DNA of 64,000 nucleotides, from NCBI RefSeq assembly GCF_019710635.1, contig NZ_JAIFZS010000025.1, positions 1-64,000 on the forward strand. Reading direction: 5' to 3'. Source of the stretch: Mycolicibacterium xanthum (GTDB taxonomy: Bacteria; Actinomycetota; Actinomycetes; Mycobacteriales; Mycobacteriaceae). The position numbers and the translations under genes are program-made. Shown here in pieces: positions 28,377-37,143 of the stretch (position 1 is its first letter; the number at the start of each line of letters is the position of its first letter). Below the pieces are notes generated by a model, which was not told the DNA's origin, ran no database searches, and saw only the letters and a program-made list of their open reading frames with translations.

Positions 28377-29701
28377 TTCGGACTCCTCTCGGTGAGTGGT
28401 TCGACCTCGTCGGGTGCGAAGTACAGGTAGCGGCCGTACCAGTCGTGCAGGTCGGCTGCGGGGTCGTCCTCGAGAACGACCCCGAGGTGCTGACCGCCGT
28501 CGACGTCCTCGTGGACCGATGTCACACGGGCGATCTTGTCGGCGTAGAACAGGTCCTGCGCGTCGGCACGGCGACAGGGATGCAACCGAACCCTGGTGCC
28601 CCGCGCCACCGTGGTCCCGTTGACCAGGATCGCGTCCACATCCGGGCGGACGGCGTTGTCTGCGGCAGGATCCCACCAGTTCATGTCGAGTGGGATCTCG
28701 GGGATGAGGTCTGCTCCGGCCTCGGCGTGCGGATCGCGCAGCACACCGTGCAGATCGAGCAGCGCCTCCGGGGACATCGCGTCGCACCGGTCGATGATCT
28801 GGGCGGCCCGCGGATCGGTGGCGCGGGCCTGCGCCTTCTCCTCGTCGGTCATCGTGAGGATCCGCAGCGTCAGGATCTCGTCGATCTCGCATGCGTCGTA
28901 CAGGTCGCCCTGGCTCTGTTCGGCGATTTCGGGGTGGTCGTACAGGATGATCGGGGACACCAGCATCAGGTCGCGGGCGCCGGGTGGCCCGGCCAGCACC
29001 GGGAAGCAGCGGTGCTGGCGGCACCGGCGCGCCGGCCCGTCGGCGGCGTCGACGTGATCGAGAAGGGACACGAACTCGCCGCCGCTGACCTCGATCAGAA
29101 GATGGGTCCCGATCAGGGAGGTGGCGATCGCCTCGGCCTTGTCTGCCGCAGGTGGTGCCGTGTTGTGCAGCTCGAACGTCAGGCGGAGCAGGCCGCCGTC
29201 CGGTTCGGCGGAGATCGCGAGCCGCCCGTGCAGGTCGCGGCGGCTGCGCACCAGCCTGCCGCCGTCGATCTCTTCGATGTCGGTGCCGGCCGGGACGAAG
29301 ATGTCGACCATATGCGGCAGCCTCGACACCTCGTGGGCGCCGAACATCACCTCGTGCTCGACCGCCTCATCCCAGCTCAGCCATCGCTGCGCGCCCGCCC
29401 GCAGTTCCCCGACCGGCTGATACCGGCCATCGCCGAGGTCGCGCTCGACAGCGCGGTGCTGCAGTTGCAGGAAACGCACCACGCCCGAGACCGCGGGTGC
29501 GGCCAGCGGGTTGACGAGCACCTGCGCGGACATCGAGTCGTTCTCGCCGATACCGCAGTCCTCGGCGCCGTGCGGTCCGAGCACACCGAACTGCCAGCGG
29601 GACTGGTTCTTTCCGGCGCTGGCCCGGTACGGGTAGAGCAGGTACCCCTCGTAGAGCACCGCGTCGGCAACGCGGCGGCAGTTCTCCCAGCGCGCGCTCA
29701 T
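28367..29701 (-). CDS. conserved hydrogenase-operon protein of unknown function
   Basis: A 444-residue soluble protein I do not recognise beyond its place in group 1h hydrogenase clusters. N-terminal landmarks are AVLYEGYLLYPYRASAGKNQ and WQFGVLGPHGAED. The middle contains SLLDHVDAADGPARRCRQHR and FPVLAGPPGARDLMLVSPII; a segment near residue 330-350 (ATDPRAAQIIDRCDAMSPEA) is helical. The C-terminal approximately 80 residues (GTRVRLHPCRRADAQDLFYA through LHDWYGRYLYFAPDEVEPL) look like a small beta-barrel. The ATG overlaps the DUF6084 stop (ATGA), so it is translationally coupled. No metal or nucleotide motif is convincing. Confidence 0.75.
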   Translation of the reverse strand: MSARWENCRRVADAVLYEGYLLYPYRASAGKNQSRWQFGVLGPHGAEDCGIGENDSMSAQVLVNPLAAPAVSGVVRFLQLQHRAVERDLGDGRYQPVGELRAGAQRWLSWDEAVEHEVMFGAHEVSRLPHMVDIFVPAGTDIEEIDGGRLVRSRRDLHGRLAISAEPDGGLLRLTFELHNTAPPAADKAEAIATSLIGTHLLIEVSGGEFVSLLDHVDAADGPARRCRQHRCFPVLAGPPGARDLMLVSPIILYDHPEIAEQSQGDLYDACEIDEILTLRILTMTDEEKAQARATDPRAAQIIDRCDAMSPEALLDLHGVLRDPHAEAGADLIPEIPLDMNWWDPAADNAVRPDVDAILVNGTTVARGTRVRLHPCRRADAQDLFYADKIARVTSVHEDVDGGQHLGVVLEDDPAADLHDWYGRYLYFAPDEVEPLTERSPKWK

Positions 29702-30336
29702 CGCAGCTCCCGTGCGTCGGCCAGCAGGCCGGCGATGGCGTCGTCGAAGTTGAGCAGTCCGCGTGCCGACCGGTAGGCGGCCAGTTCGTCGAGCGTGTCG
29801 CGGTCCAGGCGCAACCAGCCCGTGTTCGGGTAGTGCATCCGGATCAGGTCCTGCCACACCGACACCGGCATGTCGTAGTGCACCTCGCGGTCCCACGGGA
29901 TCTGATGCACCTCGAATCCGCGCGCGCCGGGCACGAAAACCGTTCCGCTGAAAAGGAACTGCAGCGAGATGGCGCCGTCCCGCAGGGCGAGAAGGTACTT
30001 TGCGGCCTTCACCTCGAAGTCGTAGGTGCATTCCAGCCGAAGCACCGCCTCGGTGCTCCCGCTGAAGCCCGGCACCATCGCCGCGGCATGTTGCCAGAGG
30101 AAGGCGTGCTGGGTGCTCGACCACCGTTCGCGCGTTCCGAACAGGTCCACCAGTCCGTCGGCCTCGTCGTCGGAATAGTTGCGCCGCATCGGCTCGATGC
30201 GCACCTGGGTGCGCAGCGCGATCGCGTGGATCGGTTCGTCGCCGTCCGCGGCGATTCCGACGCGGGCCGCCAGCACCGGCGTCACCGCGTAGGGCTCGGC
30301 GGCGATGTCCGCCACGGAGAACGTCAGGCCGGTCAT
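29698..30336 (-). CDS. DUF6084 hydrogenase-cluster protein
   Basis: A 212-residue soluble protein beginning MTGLTFSVADIAAEPYAVTP. Further landmarks are IHAIALRTQVRIEPMRRNY, LFGTRERWSSTQHAFLWQHA and VFVPGARGFEVHQIPWDREV. The alternating hydrophobic pattern suggests a beta-rich fold, and no cysteine motif is present. The start codon overlaps the stop of the DUF5947 gene (ATGA) and its stop overlaps the next start, so expression is tightly coupled. Members occur with actinobacterial group 1h hydrogenases; their job is unknown. Confidence 0.78.
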   Translation of the reverse strand: MTGLTFSVADIAAEPYAVTPVLAARVGIAADGDEPIHAIALRTQVRIEPMRRNYSDDEADGLVDLFGTRERWSSTQHAFLWQHAAAMVPGFSGSTEAVLRLECTYDFEVKAAKYLLALRDGAISLQFLFSGTVFVPGARGFEVHQIPWDREVHYDMPVSVWQDLIRMHYPNTGWLRLDRDTLDELAAYRSARGLLNFDDAIAGLLADARELR

Positions 30337-30977
30337 GCGCGCTGCACCGTCCCGCCGCGGTCGTCGAGCAGTTCGAAGAACCCGTCGATATAGTCGCGGG
30401 CCTGGCCGCCGCCGTCGAACCCGTGCCACAGCATCCGCAGCCGGCCGACGAACTCGTAGCACGCGTCGATCGGGACCAGGTAGCCCCGCGGCGCGGCATC
30501 AGGGCGTTCCGGCACCCGGACCAACAGCGCCTCGGTGTCCTCGGCGAGGAGGTCCACTCGTGGTTCCGCGGTGCGGATGTCGGCCCAGGCCTGCAGGTCC
30601 AGTTCCGATTCGGTGGCGCCCGCGGGGCCGGGATAGAACGCGACTGTGCGCCCGAGCGAGGAGTTGTGGAAGAAGAACGCGAGCCCGACCGGGATCTGGA
30701 GGGCCTCCCACTGGCGCCGGTCCATCGCGAAGCCGTCGAAGGTGAGATATCGATCGGGGACCGCGCGATAACGCAGTTTCGCGCCGGTGTCGGTGAACAG
30801 CAGATAGCAACCACGACATACGCACAACAGTTGGCGGCCCTCGGTGTTGACGAGGTGCTGGTGCTCGTCGGCGATGGGTTCCGCGCACATCTCGCACCGT
30901 TCACCGGCGGGCTCAGGCGCCGCCCGGTTGGCGCGGATGCGGCTCAGCACGTCCGAGGTGCTGCTCGCCGCGTCCAT
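30333..30977 (-). CDS. DUF5947 hydrogenase-cluster protein with zinc-ribbon-like cysteines
   Basis: A 214-residue protein. Near the N-terminus CEMCAEPIADEHQHLVN and CVCRGCYLLF give CxxC and CxxC pairs, typical of a zinc ribbon or rubredoxin-like site. After it come FAMDRRQWEALQIPVGLAFF, FYPGPAGATESELDL and LVPIDACYEFVGRLRMLWHG. DUF5947 proteins accompany group 1h [NiFe] hydrogenases. A role in electron transfer or assembly would fit the cysteine pairs, but this is inference. The start at 30977 overlaps the stop of the NifU/Rieske-like gene. Confidence 0.8.
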   Translation of the reverse strand: MDAASSTSDVLSRIRANRAAPEPAGERCEMCAEPIADEHQHLVNTEGRQLLCVCRGCYLLFTDTGAKLRYRAVPDRYLTFDGFAMDRRQWEALQIPVGLAFFFHNSSLGRTVAFYPGPAGATESELDLQAWADIRTAEPRVDLLAEDTEALLVRVPERPDAAPRGYLVPIDACYEFVGRLRMLWHGFDGGGQARDYIDGFFELLDDRGGTVQRA

Positions 30978-31870
30978 CAGGCCACCGCCTCGGGCGTGGG
31001 CAGGGCCATCGACAGCACACCGTCGCGCTCGAGCACCGGGACGGGCTCCAGATGGCCGTCACCGCCGACGCCGCTGCCCGCGTGGATCACGTCGAACCCG
31101 GCCCCGCAGCCCGGACAGTGCAGCACGGCGCCGGTCAGGTGGGCCCCGGCCAGCGACCGGGCGCAGGCCGCGCACCGGTCCCGGTAGGCGAACACATCCG
31201 ACCCGATTCGGCAGGCCAGGGTCGGGGTCCCCGCGATGCGGAAGCCGCCGACCTCGCCATCGCGCAGCTCGGCGAGCCCGGGCACGGGTTGCCACGTCGT
31301 CGGGTGCCGACGCTCGGTGTGCATCCGGCTCAACAGCGAATCGACCGGGATCACACCGCCGTCGTGATCCGGTTCGACCGCCAGCACCTCGATGTCGCCG
31401 ATCTCCGGTGCCGCCGCGAGAACGGCGTCGCGCACGGCGAGGTCGAGGGTCACCGACGAGGACGGGCAACTCTTGCAGCTGCCCTGGAACTGCAGCCGGA
31501 CCACGCCGTCCTGCACACCGAGAAGTGTCACGTCCCCGCCGTGTGAACCGAGATAGGGCCGGACGGAGTCCAGCGCCGTGCGCACCCGCCGCTCGGTGTC
31601 GTGCGGGTGCAGTCCGTGCACCAACAGCAGGCTGGCCACCAGATCATCGGCCGCGAACCCGTCCGCGAGCCGCGGATCGGCGGCCAGCGCCAGCGCCATC
31701 ATCCGCTCGATCGCCGCGCCGTACAGGTCAGTGACCTCGCCGACCAGTCGTTCGGCGCGCTGCCGCGCCGCCGCGCCACCGGCGGCCGACGCATCGAGCA
31801 GCGTCTGGATCCGATCGCCCGCCGTGCGCCACTGCGTCTCGTCGGCATCCGGCGGCGTCGGCTGGGCCAT
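30977..31870 (-). CDS. NifU C-terminal domain and Rieske-like domain fusion
   Basis: A 297-residue hydrogenase-operon protein with two recognisable parts. Around residues 95-165 (ALDSVRPYLGSHGGDVTLLG, then GSCKSCPSSSVTL) lies a NifU C-terminal (Nfu) domain with its CxxC. Residues about 190-270 form a Rieske-like domain with CAACARSLAGAHL and LHCPGCGAGFDV, where cysteines stand at positions usually shared by Cys and His. Nfu domains carry 4Fe-4S clusters; the Rieske-like part could take electrons from the hydrogenase towards the respiratory chain. It starts 3 nt after hhyL ends. Confidence 0.85.
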   Translation of the reverse strand: MAQPTPPDADETQWRTAGDRIQTLLDASAAGGAAARQRAERLVGEVTDLYGAAIERMMALALAADPRLADGFAADDLVASLLLVHGLHPHDTERRVRTALDSVRPYLGSHGGDVTLLGVQDGVVRLQFQGSCKSCPSSSVTLDLAVRDAVLAAAPEIGDIEVLAVEPDHDGGVIPVDSLLSRMHTERRHPTTWQPVPGLAELRDGEVGGFRIAGTPTLACRIGSDVFAYRDRCAACARSLAGAHLTGAVLHCPGCGAGFDVIHAGSGVGGDGHLEPVPVLERDGVLSMALPTPEAVA

Positions 31871-31873
31871 GGG

Positions 31874-33670
31874 CTATTCCCCGGTGACGGACTGGGTGGG
31901 GGAGTGCAGCAGGTCCAGCGACTTGCCTTCGCCGAGATACATGTGCACCCCGCAGGGCAGGCACGGGTCGAAGCTTCGCACCGTGCGCATGATGTCGATG
32001 CCCTTGAACTGCTCCCGGTCGTTCTCCTCGAAGATCGGCTGACCCTGCACGGCGTCCTCATACGGGCCGGGCGTGCCGTAGCTGTCCCGCGGGTTGGCAT
32101 TCCACGGCGTCGGGGGATACGGGTGATAGTTGGCGATCTTGCCGTCGCGGATCACCATGTGGTGGGACAGCACTCCGCGCACTGCCTCGGTGAAGCCGCA
32201 GCCGATGCCTTCGTCGGGCACCTCGAACTTCTCCCACGTCTTGGTGCGGCCGGCGCGGATCTCCGCGAGCGCCTTCTCGGCGAAGTGCAGCGCGCAGGCC
32301 GCCGCATACGCCTGGAAGTAGGTCCGTGCGCGGTTGCGTTCGAGCGTGTTGCTGCCGTGCCCGGGTATCTTCCACTCGAACTCGACCGGGCCTTTCAACG
32401 CGGTCTTCGGCAGGTTGATCTGCACACTCGATCCGGTGGCCTTCACGTATCCGACGTCGACGAGCCCGGCCAGCGCCGTCGACCACAGACGGGCCAGCGG
32501 CCCGCCACCGGTGTCCAGCGCCAGGTGGTCCTTGCCGTCGAACCAGCGCGGGGCCATCACCCAGCTGTAGTTGCCGTCGAAGTCACGTTTCTGCGGCTTG
32601 GGATTGGTGTGCTGGTTCCACGGATGCCGCCGATCGACGGGGTTGCCGAGCGGGTCGGTCTTGACGAACATCTCCTGATCCGACCAGTCGTCATAGTACG
32701 AGTGCCCCAACAGGATTCGGATGCCGAGGTTGATGTCCACCAACGAGTGGGTGTGCAGCTTGCCGTCGATCACCACCCCGGGGGTGACGAACATGGCGTC
32801 GCCCCAGCGCTCCATGTCCTTGTAGGCGAAGTTGCACACCTCCGGATCCTGGAACGAGCCCCAGCAGCCCAGTAGTGTCCGTCGGAGCCCGACCTGCTCG
32901 TATCCCGGAAGCGCTTCGTAGAAGAAGTCGAACAGGTCGTCGTGCATCGGTACGACCTTCTTCATGAACTCGACATAGCGCATCAGCCGGGTCATGTAGT
33001 CCGTCATCAGCTGCACGGTGGCGGTGGTGCCGATGCCACCGGGGTACAGCGTGGACGGATGGACGTGCCGACCCTCCATCAGGCAGAACATCTCGCGTGT
33101 CCAGCGGCTGACCTGTAGCGCCTCCCGGTAGAAGTCGCCGGTGAACGGGTTCAGCGCGCGCATGATGTCGGCGACGGTGCGGTAGCCGTGCATGTCGGAG
33201 TGCGGCGCCTCGGTGTTCTCCGCCTTGGCCAGGACGCTGGGGTTGGTCTCGGAAACCATCTTCTCGCAGTAGTCCACACCCACCAGGTTCTCCTGGAAGA
33301 TGTTGTGGTCGAACATGTATTCGGCGGCCTCGCCGAGGTTGACCAACCACTCGCCGAGGTGGGGTGGCCTGACGCCGTACGCCATGTTCTGGCAGTAACA
33401 CGAGCAGGTGGCGTGGTTGTCGCCGCAGATGCCGCAGATACGGCTCGTGATGAAGTGCGCGTCGCGTGGATCCTTGCCTTTCATGAAGATCGAGTAGCCG
33501 CGGAAGATCGACGACGTGCTGTGACACTCGACGACTTCCCGGTTCTCGAAGTCGATCTTCGTGTAGATGCCGAGGCTGCCGACGATCCGGGTGATCGGGT
33601 CCCACGCCATTTCCACCAGTTGGCCGGGGTCACGCTTCACCTGCGACGGCTCGGGGATGATCGTTGTCAT
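31874..33670 (-). CDS. hhyL: [NiFe] hydrogenase large subunit, group 1h
   Basis: A 598-residue catalytic subunit. The nickel-iron ligands are C79 and C82 in SRICGICGDNH (H86 next to them) and C570/C573 in DPCLPCGVH near the end. After H576 a 22-residue tail (MYLGEGKSLDLL and on) is the expected target of the maturation protease. ICGDNHATCSCYCQNMAYGV and EMAWDPITRIVGSLGIYTKI match actinobacterial group 1h (formerly group 5) enzymes that oxidise atmospheric H2 in air. The M. smegmatis counterpart (Hyd2/Hhy) lies close to recA, as here. The ATG at 33670 is preceded by AGAAG. Electrons go to HhyS. Confidence 0.93.
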   Translation of the reverse strand: MTTIIPEPSQVKRDPGQLVEMAWDPITRIVGSLGIYTKIDFENREVVECHSTSSIFRGYSIFMKGKDPRDAHFITSRICGICGDNHATCSCYCQNMAYGVRPPHLGEWLVNLGEAAEYMFDHNIFQENLVGVDYCEKMVSETNPSVLAKAENTEAPHSDMHGYRTVADIMRALNPFTGDFYREALQVSRWTREMFCLMEGRHVHPSTLYPGGIGTTATVQLMTDYMTRLMRYVEFMKKVVPMHDDLFDFFYEALPGYEQVGLRRTLLGCWGSFQDPEVCNFAYKDMERWGDAMFVTPGVVIDGKLHTHSLVDINLGIRILLGHSYYDDWSDQEMFVKTDPLGNPVDRRHPWNQHTNPKPQKRDFDGNYSWVMAPRWFDGKDHLALDTGGGPLARLWSTALAGLVDVGYVKATGSSVQINLPKTALKGPVEFEWKIPGHGSNTLERNRARTYFQAYAAACALHFAEKALAEIRAGRTKTWEKFEVPDEGIGCGFTEAVRGVLSHHMVIRDGKIANYHPYPPTPWNANPRDSYGTPGPYEDAVQGQPIFEENDREQFKGIDIMRTVRSFDPCLPCGVHMYLGEGKSLDLLHSPTQSVTGE

Positions 33671-33753
33671 CGAAACTTCTTCTCTCTTGTGTATTACGCA
33701 GCAGCGGAGTGCTTTTCGTCGAGCCGATGGCCGAGACGCAGGGCGGGCCGCAC

Positions 33754-34809
33754 CTACCAGGTGCGGACCGCTCCGGTCTCGAGTCGGGTGCCGGTGTGCC
33801 GCCACTTCGGTTCTTTGTCGACCGTGCGGCCGGTGACCTGGCGCAGGCTGCGAATCACCGAACCGTAGAGACCGGAGGCGGTGGTAGAGATCTTGCCGCC
33901 CGGTGGCTCGTCCATGAACGGCATGAACTTGTCGGGAAAGCCCGGCATGGTGCAGCCTATGCAGATACCGCCGACGTTGGGGCAGCCGCCGATGCCGTTG
34001 ATCCAGCCACGTTTGGGTACGTTGCACTTGACCACCGGACCCCAGCAGCCAAGCTTGACAATGCATTTCGGCGAGCCGTACTCGGTGGCGAAGTCGCCCT
34101 GCTCGTAGTAGCCGGCCCGGTCGCATCCTTCGTGCACGGTGTTTCCGAACAGCCATTTGGGGCGTAGTGCGTCATCCAGCGGGATCATCGGCGCCTGGTC
34201 GGTGGCCATGTACAGCAGGTACGTCAGCGTCTCCGACAGATTGTCCGGATGGATCGGGCAACCCGGCACGCACACGATCGGGATACCGGCCTTGCTTTTC
34301 CAGGACCATCCCAGGTAGTCGGGTACACCCATGGCCCCGGTGGGGTTACCCGCCATCGCATGGATTCCGCCGTAGGTCGCGCACGTGCCCACCGCGACCA
34401 CCGCGGTCGCCTTGGGCGCGAGTCGATCGAGCCACTCGCTGGTGGTCATCGGCTGGCCGGTGGCCGGGTCGTTGCCGAACCCGCACCAGTACCCCTCGTC
34501 CTTGATCTTCTCGTTGGGGATCGATCCCTCGACGACGAGGACGAACGGCTCCAACTCGCCCCGCTGGGCCCTGAAGAACCATTCGAGGAAGTCGTCGGCA
34601 CCGCCGTTGGGGCCGCATTCGAAATCGATGAGAGGCCAGTGGACGGCGATCTTCGGGAGCCCCGGGAGAGCGCCGAGTGCGATCTCCTCGATGCTGGGTT
34701 GGGTGGCGGCAGTCAGCGCCACCGAGTCACCGTCACAACTCAAACCTGCGTTGATCCACAGAACGTGGATCAGGGCCTCTTCTGCTTTGACTGCCGCCTC
34801 GGTGGGCAT
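33754..34809 (-). CDS. hhyS: [NiFe] hydrogenase small subunit, group 1h
   Basis: A 351-residue iron-sulfur subunit without a Tat signal, so cytoplasmic-facing. The proximal-cluster motif reads C25-D-G-D28 (GLSCDGDSV): the usual second cysteine of CxxC is aspartate, a replacement known from group 1h enzymes and linked to oxygen tolerance. Further cluster ligands lie in VAVGTCATYGG, CVPGCPIHPDN, VHEGCDRAGYYEQGDFA, KLGCWGPVVKCNVPKRG and the run GGCPNVGGICIGCTMPGFPD. It precedes hhyL by 83 nt. A short GGGGTC/GACCCC inverted repeat at 34825-34843 lies 16 nt before the ATG. Confidence 0.93.
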   Translation of the reverse strand: MPTEAAVKAEEALIHVLWINAGLSCDGDSVALTAATQPSIEEIALGALPGLPKIAVHWPLIDFECGPNGGADDFLEWFFRAQRGELEPFVLVVEGSIPNEKIKDEGYWCGFGNDPATGQPMTTSEWLDRLAPKATAVVAVGTCATYGGIHAMAGNPTGAMGVPDYLGWSWKSKAGIPIVCVPGCPIHPDNLSETLTYLLYMATDQAPMIPLDDALRPKWLFGNTVHEGCDRAGYYEQGDFATEYGSPKCIVKLGCWGPVVKCNVPKRGWINGIGGCPNVGGICIGCTMPGFPDKFMPFMDEPPGGKISTTASGLYGSVIRSLRQVTGRTVDKEPKWRHTGTRLETGAVRTW

Positions 34810-34894
34810 GTGTCACAGCTTTCCGGGGTCTGGCAGCGACCCCTGCGGCGCTGGAGTCGACCCTCGGCCCACTTGCGCGCCGTTGTTTCTCGGT

Positions 34895-35701
34895 CTACTC
34901 CGGCGGCATGGTCTTGTCAACGGATCCGTGCGACACGGCCTCGTTTGCTCGGATGTCGATCCAGTCGTACCACTTCGGGATGCCCTCCCCGGTGGTCGCC
35001 GACAGCGTCAGGATGTCCACCCCGGGGTTGATCGACCGTGCATGGGTCGTGAAGGTGTCGACGTCGAAGTCGACGTAGGGCAAGAGGTCGGACTTGTTGA
35101 CGACGACGAGCGCTGCCGCAGCAAACATGTGTGGATACTTCAGCGGTTTGTCGGCGCCCTCGGTCACGGAGATGACGACGATTTTTCCGCTCTCCCCGAG
35201 ATCGAACAGCGCAGGGCACACCAGATTGCCCACGTTCTCGATGAACAGCAGCGAGTCGCGGGGTGGGGCCAGCGTTTCCAGTGCCCGCCGCACCATCGCC
35301 GCATCGAGGTGACATCCGGCGCCGGTGTTGACCTGGATCGCCCGCGCCCCGGTCGCCCGGATGCGCTCGGCGTCGAGCAACGTTTCCTGATCGCCTTCGA
35401 TGACGGCCACCGAGCGAGATCTGCCCAACTCGCGGATGGTGCGTTCGAGCAGTGTCGTCTTTCCCGACCCCGGTGAGCTGGTCAGGTTGAGCGCCAGGAT
35501 GTGGCGTTCGGTCAGCCATTGGCGGTTCTGCGCCGCGAGCTGGTCGTTCTTCGCCAGCACCTTCTGGTCCAGCGAAACGGTATCGGTATGCGCGTGCCGG
35601 TGCGGGTGGCCGTCATCCGGATGAGGGTGGTGGTGCTGGTGGTGTCCGTCGGTCAGGGTGATTGTCGCGCCGTCGTCACCGCATCCACACGTTGCACACA
35701 T
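34895..35701 (-). CDS. hypB: hydrogenase nickel incorporation GTPase HypB
   Basis: A 268-residue SIMIBI-class GTPase that inserts nickel together with HypA. N-terminus MCATCGCG gives a CxxCxC high-affinity metal site, followed by a histidine-rich stretch (HHQHHHPHPDDGHPHRHAH) that can store nickel. Walker A is SSPGSGKTT, and the metal-binding GTPase residues appear in GAGCHLD. Base recognition is by NKSD in VVVNKSDLL. The start at 35701 lies 2 nt after hypA. The 85 nt before hhyS are non-coding. Confidence 0.95.
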   Translation of the reverse strand: MCATCGCGDDGATITLTDGHHQHHHPHPDDGHPHRHAHTDTVSLDQKVLAKNDQLAAQNRQWLTERHILALNLTSSPGSGKTTLLERTIRELGRSRSVAVIEGDQETLLDAERIRATGARAIQVNTGAGCHLDAAMVRRALETLAPPRDSLLFIENVGNLVCPALFDLGESGKIVVISVTEGADKPLKYPHMFAAAALVVVNKSDLLPYVDFDVDTFTTHARSINPGVDILTLSATTGEGIPKWYDWIDIRANEAVSHGSVDKTMPPE

Positions 35702-35703
35702 GC

Positions 35704-36033
35704 TCAGCTCACTTCCATGGAAAGGATCCGCAGTTCCCGGCCGGTCAGCACCTCGACGTCGGCACTTCCACACGTGCACAGCAGGATCAGATCGTTCAGG
35801 TCGAAGGTTTGCGCGCAGCTGCGGCATCGGGCCGACCCGGGTTGGATGTCGACGTCGAGGCGGGCGCCGTCGGCAACGGTCCCCTCGGTGGCCAGCTCGA
35901 AGCAGAACTGCATCGCGCCGGGGACCACCGCGCACAGCGCGCCGACCTCCAGCCTGACGCTGTTCACCCGGCGGCCCGCGGCGTGCTCGCACACGGCGTC
36001 GACAACACTCTGGGTCAGCGCCATCTCGTGCAT
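35704..36033 (-). CDS. hypA: hydrogenase nickel-binding protein HypA
   Basis: A 109-residue HypA. It starts MHEMALTQSVV, where His2 is the nickel ligand; upstream in-frame codons have no family similarity, so the ATG at 36033 is chosen. The zinc ribbon is formed by ARCRSCAQTFDL and LLCTCGSADVEVL (CxxC and CxCG). HypA hands nickel to the large subunit with HypB. It is the first hyp gene of the operon, 64 nt after the alpha/beta hydrolase gene. Confidence 0.94.
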   Translation of the reverse strand: MHEMALTQSVVDAVCEHAAGRRVNSVRLEVGALCAVVPGAMQFCFELATEGTVADGARLDVDIQPGSARCRSCAQTFDLNDLILLCTCGSADVEVLTGRELRILSMEVS

Positions 36034-36097
36034 GTCAGTTCCATCCGGCTGGATGACCTTCACGATATGACCGCTGTGTCGCGGCGTCCAGCCTCGG

Positions 36098-36988
36098 TCA
36101 GGCGGCGGTCCGGTCCATGACCCGCCGCAGGAAGGCGACCTGATCGGCCTTGACCTGCTGATCGTGGTAGATGTTGAAGTGCCCGTAGGGGTAGCGGCGC
36201 AGTTCGCCGCGCGGAGCGCGGTGCGCGGCGGCGACCGACGAACCCGGCGGGGTGACGGCGTCGTCGTCGCAGACGCACACCAACAGCGGCATCTGCAGGT
36301 GCGCGGTCCCGGCGCCCGGCCGGTAGAACGCCAACCGCAGCATCAGGCGCGCAGCGACCTCATTGCGCCACAACGAATTCGGGGCCAGGATCGCTTCGAA
36401 GCCGGGTTTGGCGTCCGGTGAGGTCATCGCGGCGACGGTGCCGGGTTCGCCGACTGCGGGCATCAGCACGGGCGGGCGTCTGCGCCACGCACTCAGCTGG
36501 TCCCGCACCCCGGCGAGGCTCAGCGCCGCGACGGTGCGTGGCGGAACCTCCCGCAGAACAGGCAGGGAGTCGGTGAACGGCGCCTGGGAGATCACCGCCG
36601 CGACGCGAGGGTCGTCGGCGGCGACGGCGAGCACGTGACCGCCGGAGAACGAGGTTCCCCACAGCACGATCCGGTCCGGGTCGACCCCCTCGAGATGACG
36701 GGCCCACCCGATCACCGTGCGGTAATCGGCTTGCTGCATGGCGATGTCCAGCAACTGTCGGGGTTGTCCGGTCGAGGCGCCGAAGTGGCGGTAGTCGAAT
36801 ACCACCACGGCATAGCCGGCGTCGCAGAACGCCTCGGCGTAGGCGGGCAGACCGTCGTCGCGGGTGGCGCTGAACCCGTGGGCCATGACGACGCACGGGA
36901 CCGGGCCGCCGGTGTCGTCCGGCCGGTACAGATAGGCGGCCAGCCGATCGCCGTCCGCCGGGATCTGGACGTCTTCCCGTGTCGCCAT
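36098..36988 (-). CDS. alpha/beta hydrolase, divergent from recA
   Basis: A 296-residue hydrolase: VMAHGFSATRDDGLPAYAEA (oxyanion region), VVFDYRHFGASTGQPRQ, nucleophile elbow WGTSFSGGH with Ser, acid probably in CDDDAVTPP, and GHFNIYHDQQ supplying the His. The sequence resembles the dienelactone-hydrolase/S9-like group, so a peptidase or esterase is possible. A TACGTT -10 box at 36995-37000 (minus strand) leaves 6 nt before the ATG, indicating a leaderless transcript. The recA LexA box lies 36-51 nt upstream of this start and could control it as well. It may run into the hyp operon. Confidence 0.85.
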   Translation of the reverse strand: MATREDVQIPADGDRLAAYLYRPDDTGGPVPCVVMAHGFSATRDDGLPAYAEAFCDAGYAVVVFDYRHFGASTGQPRQLLDIAMQQADYRTVIGWARHLEGVDPDRIVLWGTSFSGGHVLAVAADDPRVAAVISQAPFTDSLPVLREVPPRTVAALSLAGVRDQLSAWRRRPPVLMPAVGEPGTVAAMTSPDAKPGFEAILAPNSLWRNEVAARLMLRLAFYRPGAGTAHLQMPLLVCVCDDDAVTPPGSSVAAAHRAPRGELRRYPYGHFNIYHDQQVKADQVAFLRRVMDRTAA

Positions 36989-37023
36989 CGCTCAAACGTA
37001 GCCCTCCGGCGTGTCCGCTTGAA

Positions 37024-37039
37024 TCGAACACGTGTTCGT
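37024..37039. promoter_or_regulatory. LexA (SOS) box upstream of recA
   Basis: TCGAACACGTGTTCGT matches the mycobacterial SOS consensus TCGAAC-N4-GTTCGA at 11 of 12 positions. A TACTGT -10 box at 37041-37046 follows on the plus strand, so LexA binding would block this recA promoter. The site is shared with the divergent hydrolase gene. Confidence 0.85.
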
Positions 37040-37066
37040 CTACTGTGGGGGATGTTCGACGCTGAC

Positions 37067-37089
37067 TTGTCGGTGCCCTGGCCTAGCGT
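37067..37089 (+). promoter_or_regulatory. RecA-NDp (PafBC-type) promoter of recA
   Basis: TTGTCGGTG (37067-37075), 8 nt, then TAGCGT (37084-37089) fits the motif TTGTCRGTG-N8-TANNNT of LexA-independent, PafBC-activated DNA-damage promoters. It lies 55 nt before the recA ATG, downstream of the SOS promoter, matching the two-promoter arrangement of M. tuberculosis recA. Confidence 0.8.
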
Positions 37090-37143
37090 CACGGCCAACC
37101 GACCGAGAACCGGTCAACAACGACTACCGGAGAGGTACCCACC

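Noticed and set aside
33754..34809. Tat-exported hydrogenase small subunit
   Set aside because: No twin-arginine signal or hydrophobic N-terminal segment is present in HhyS.
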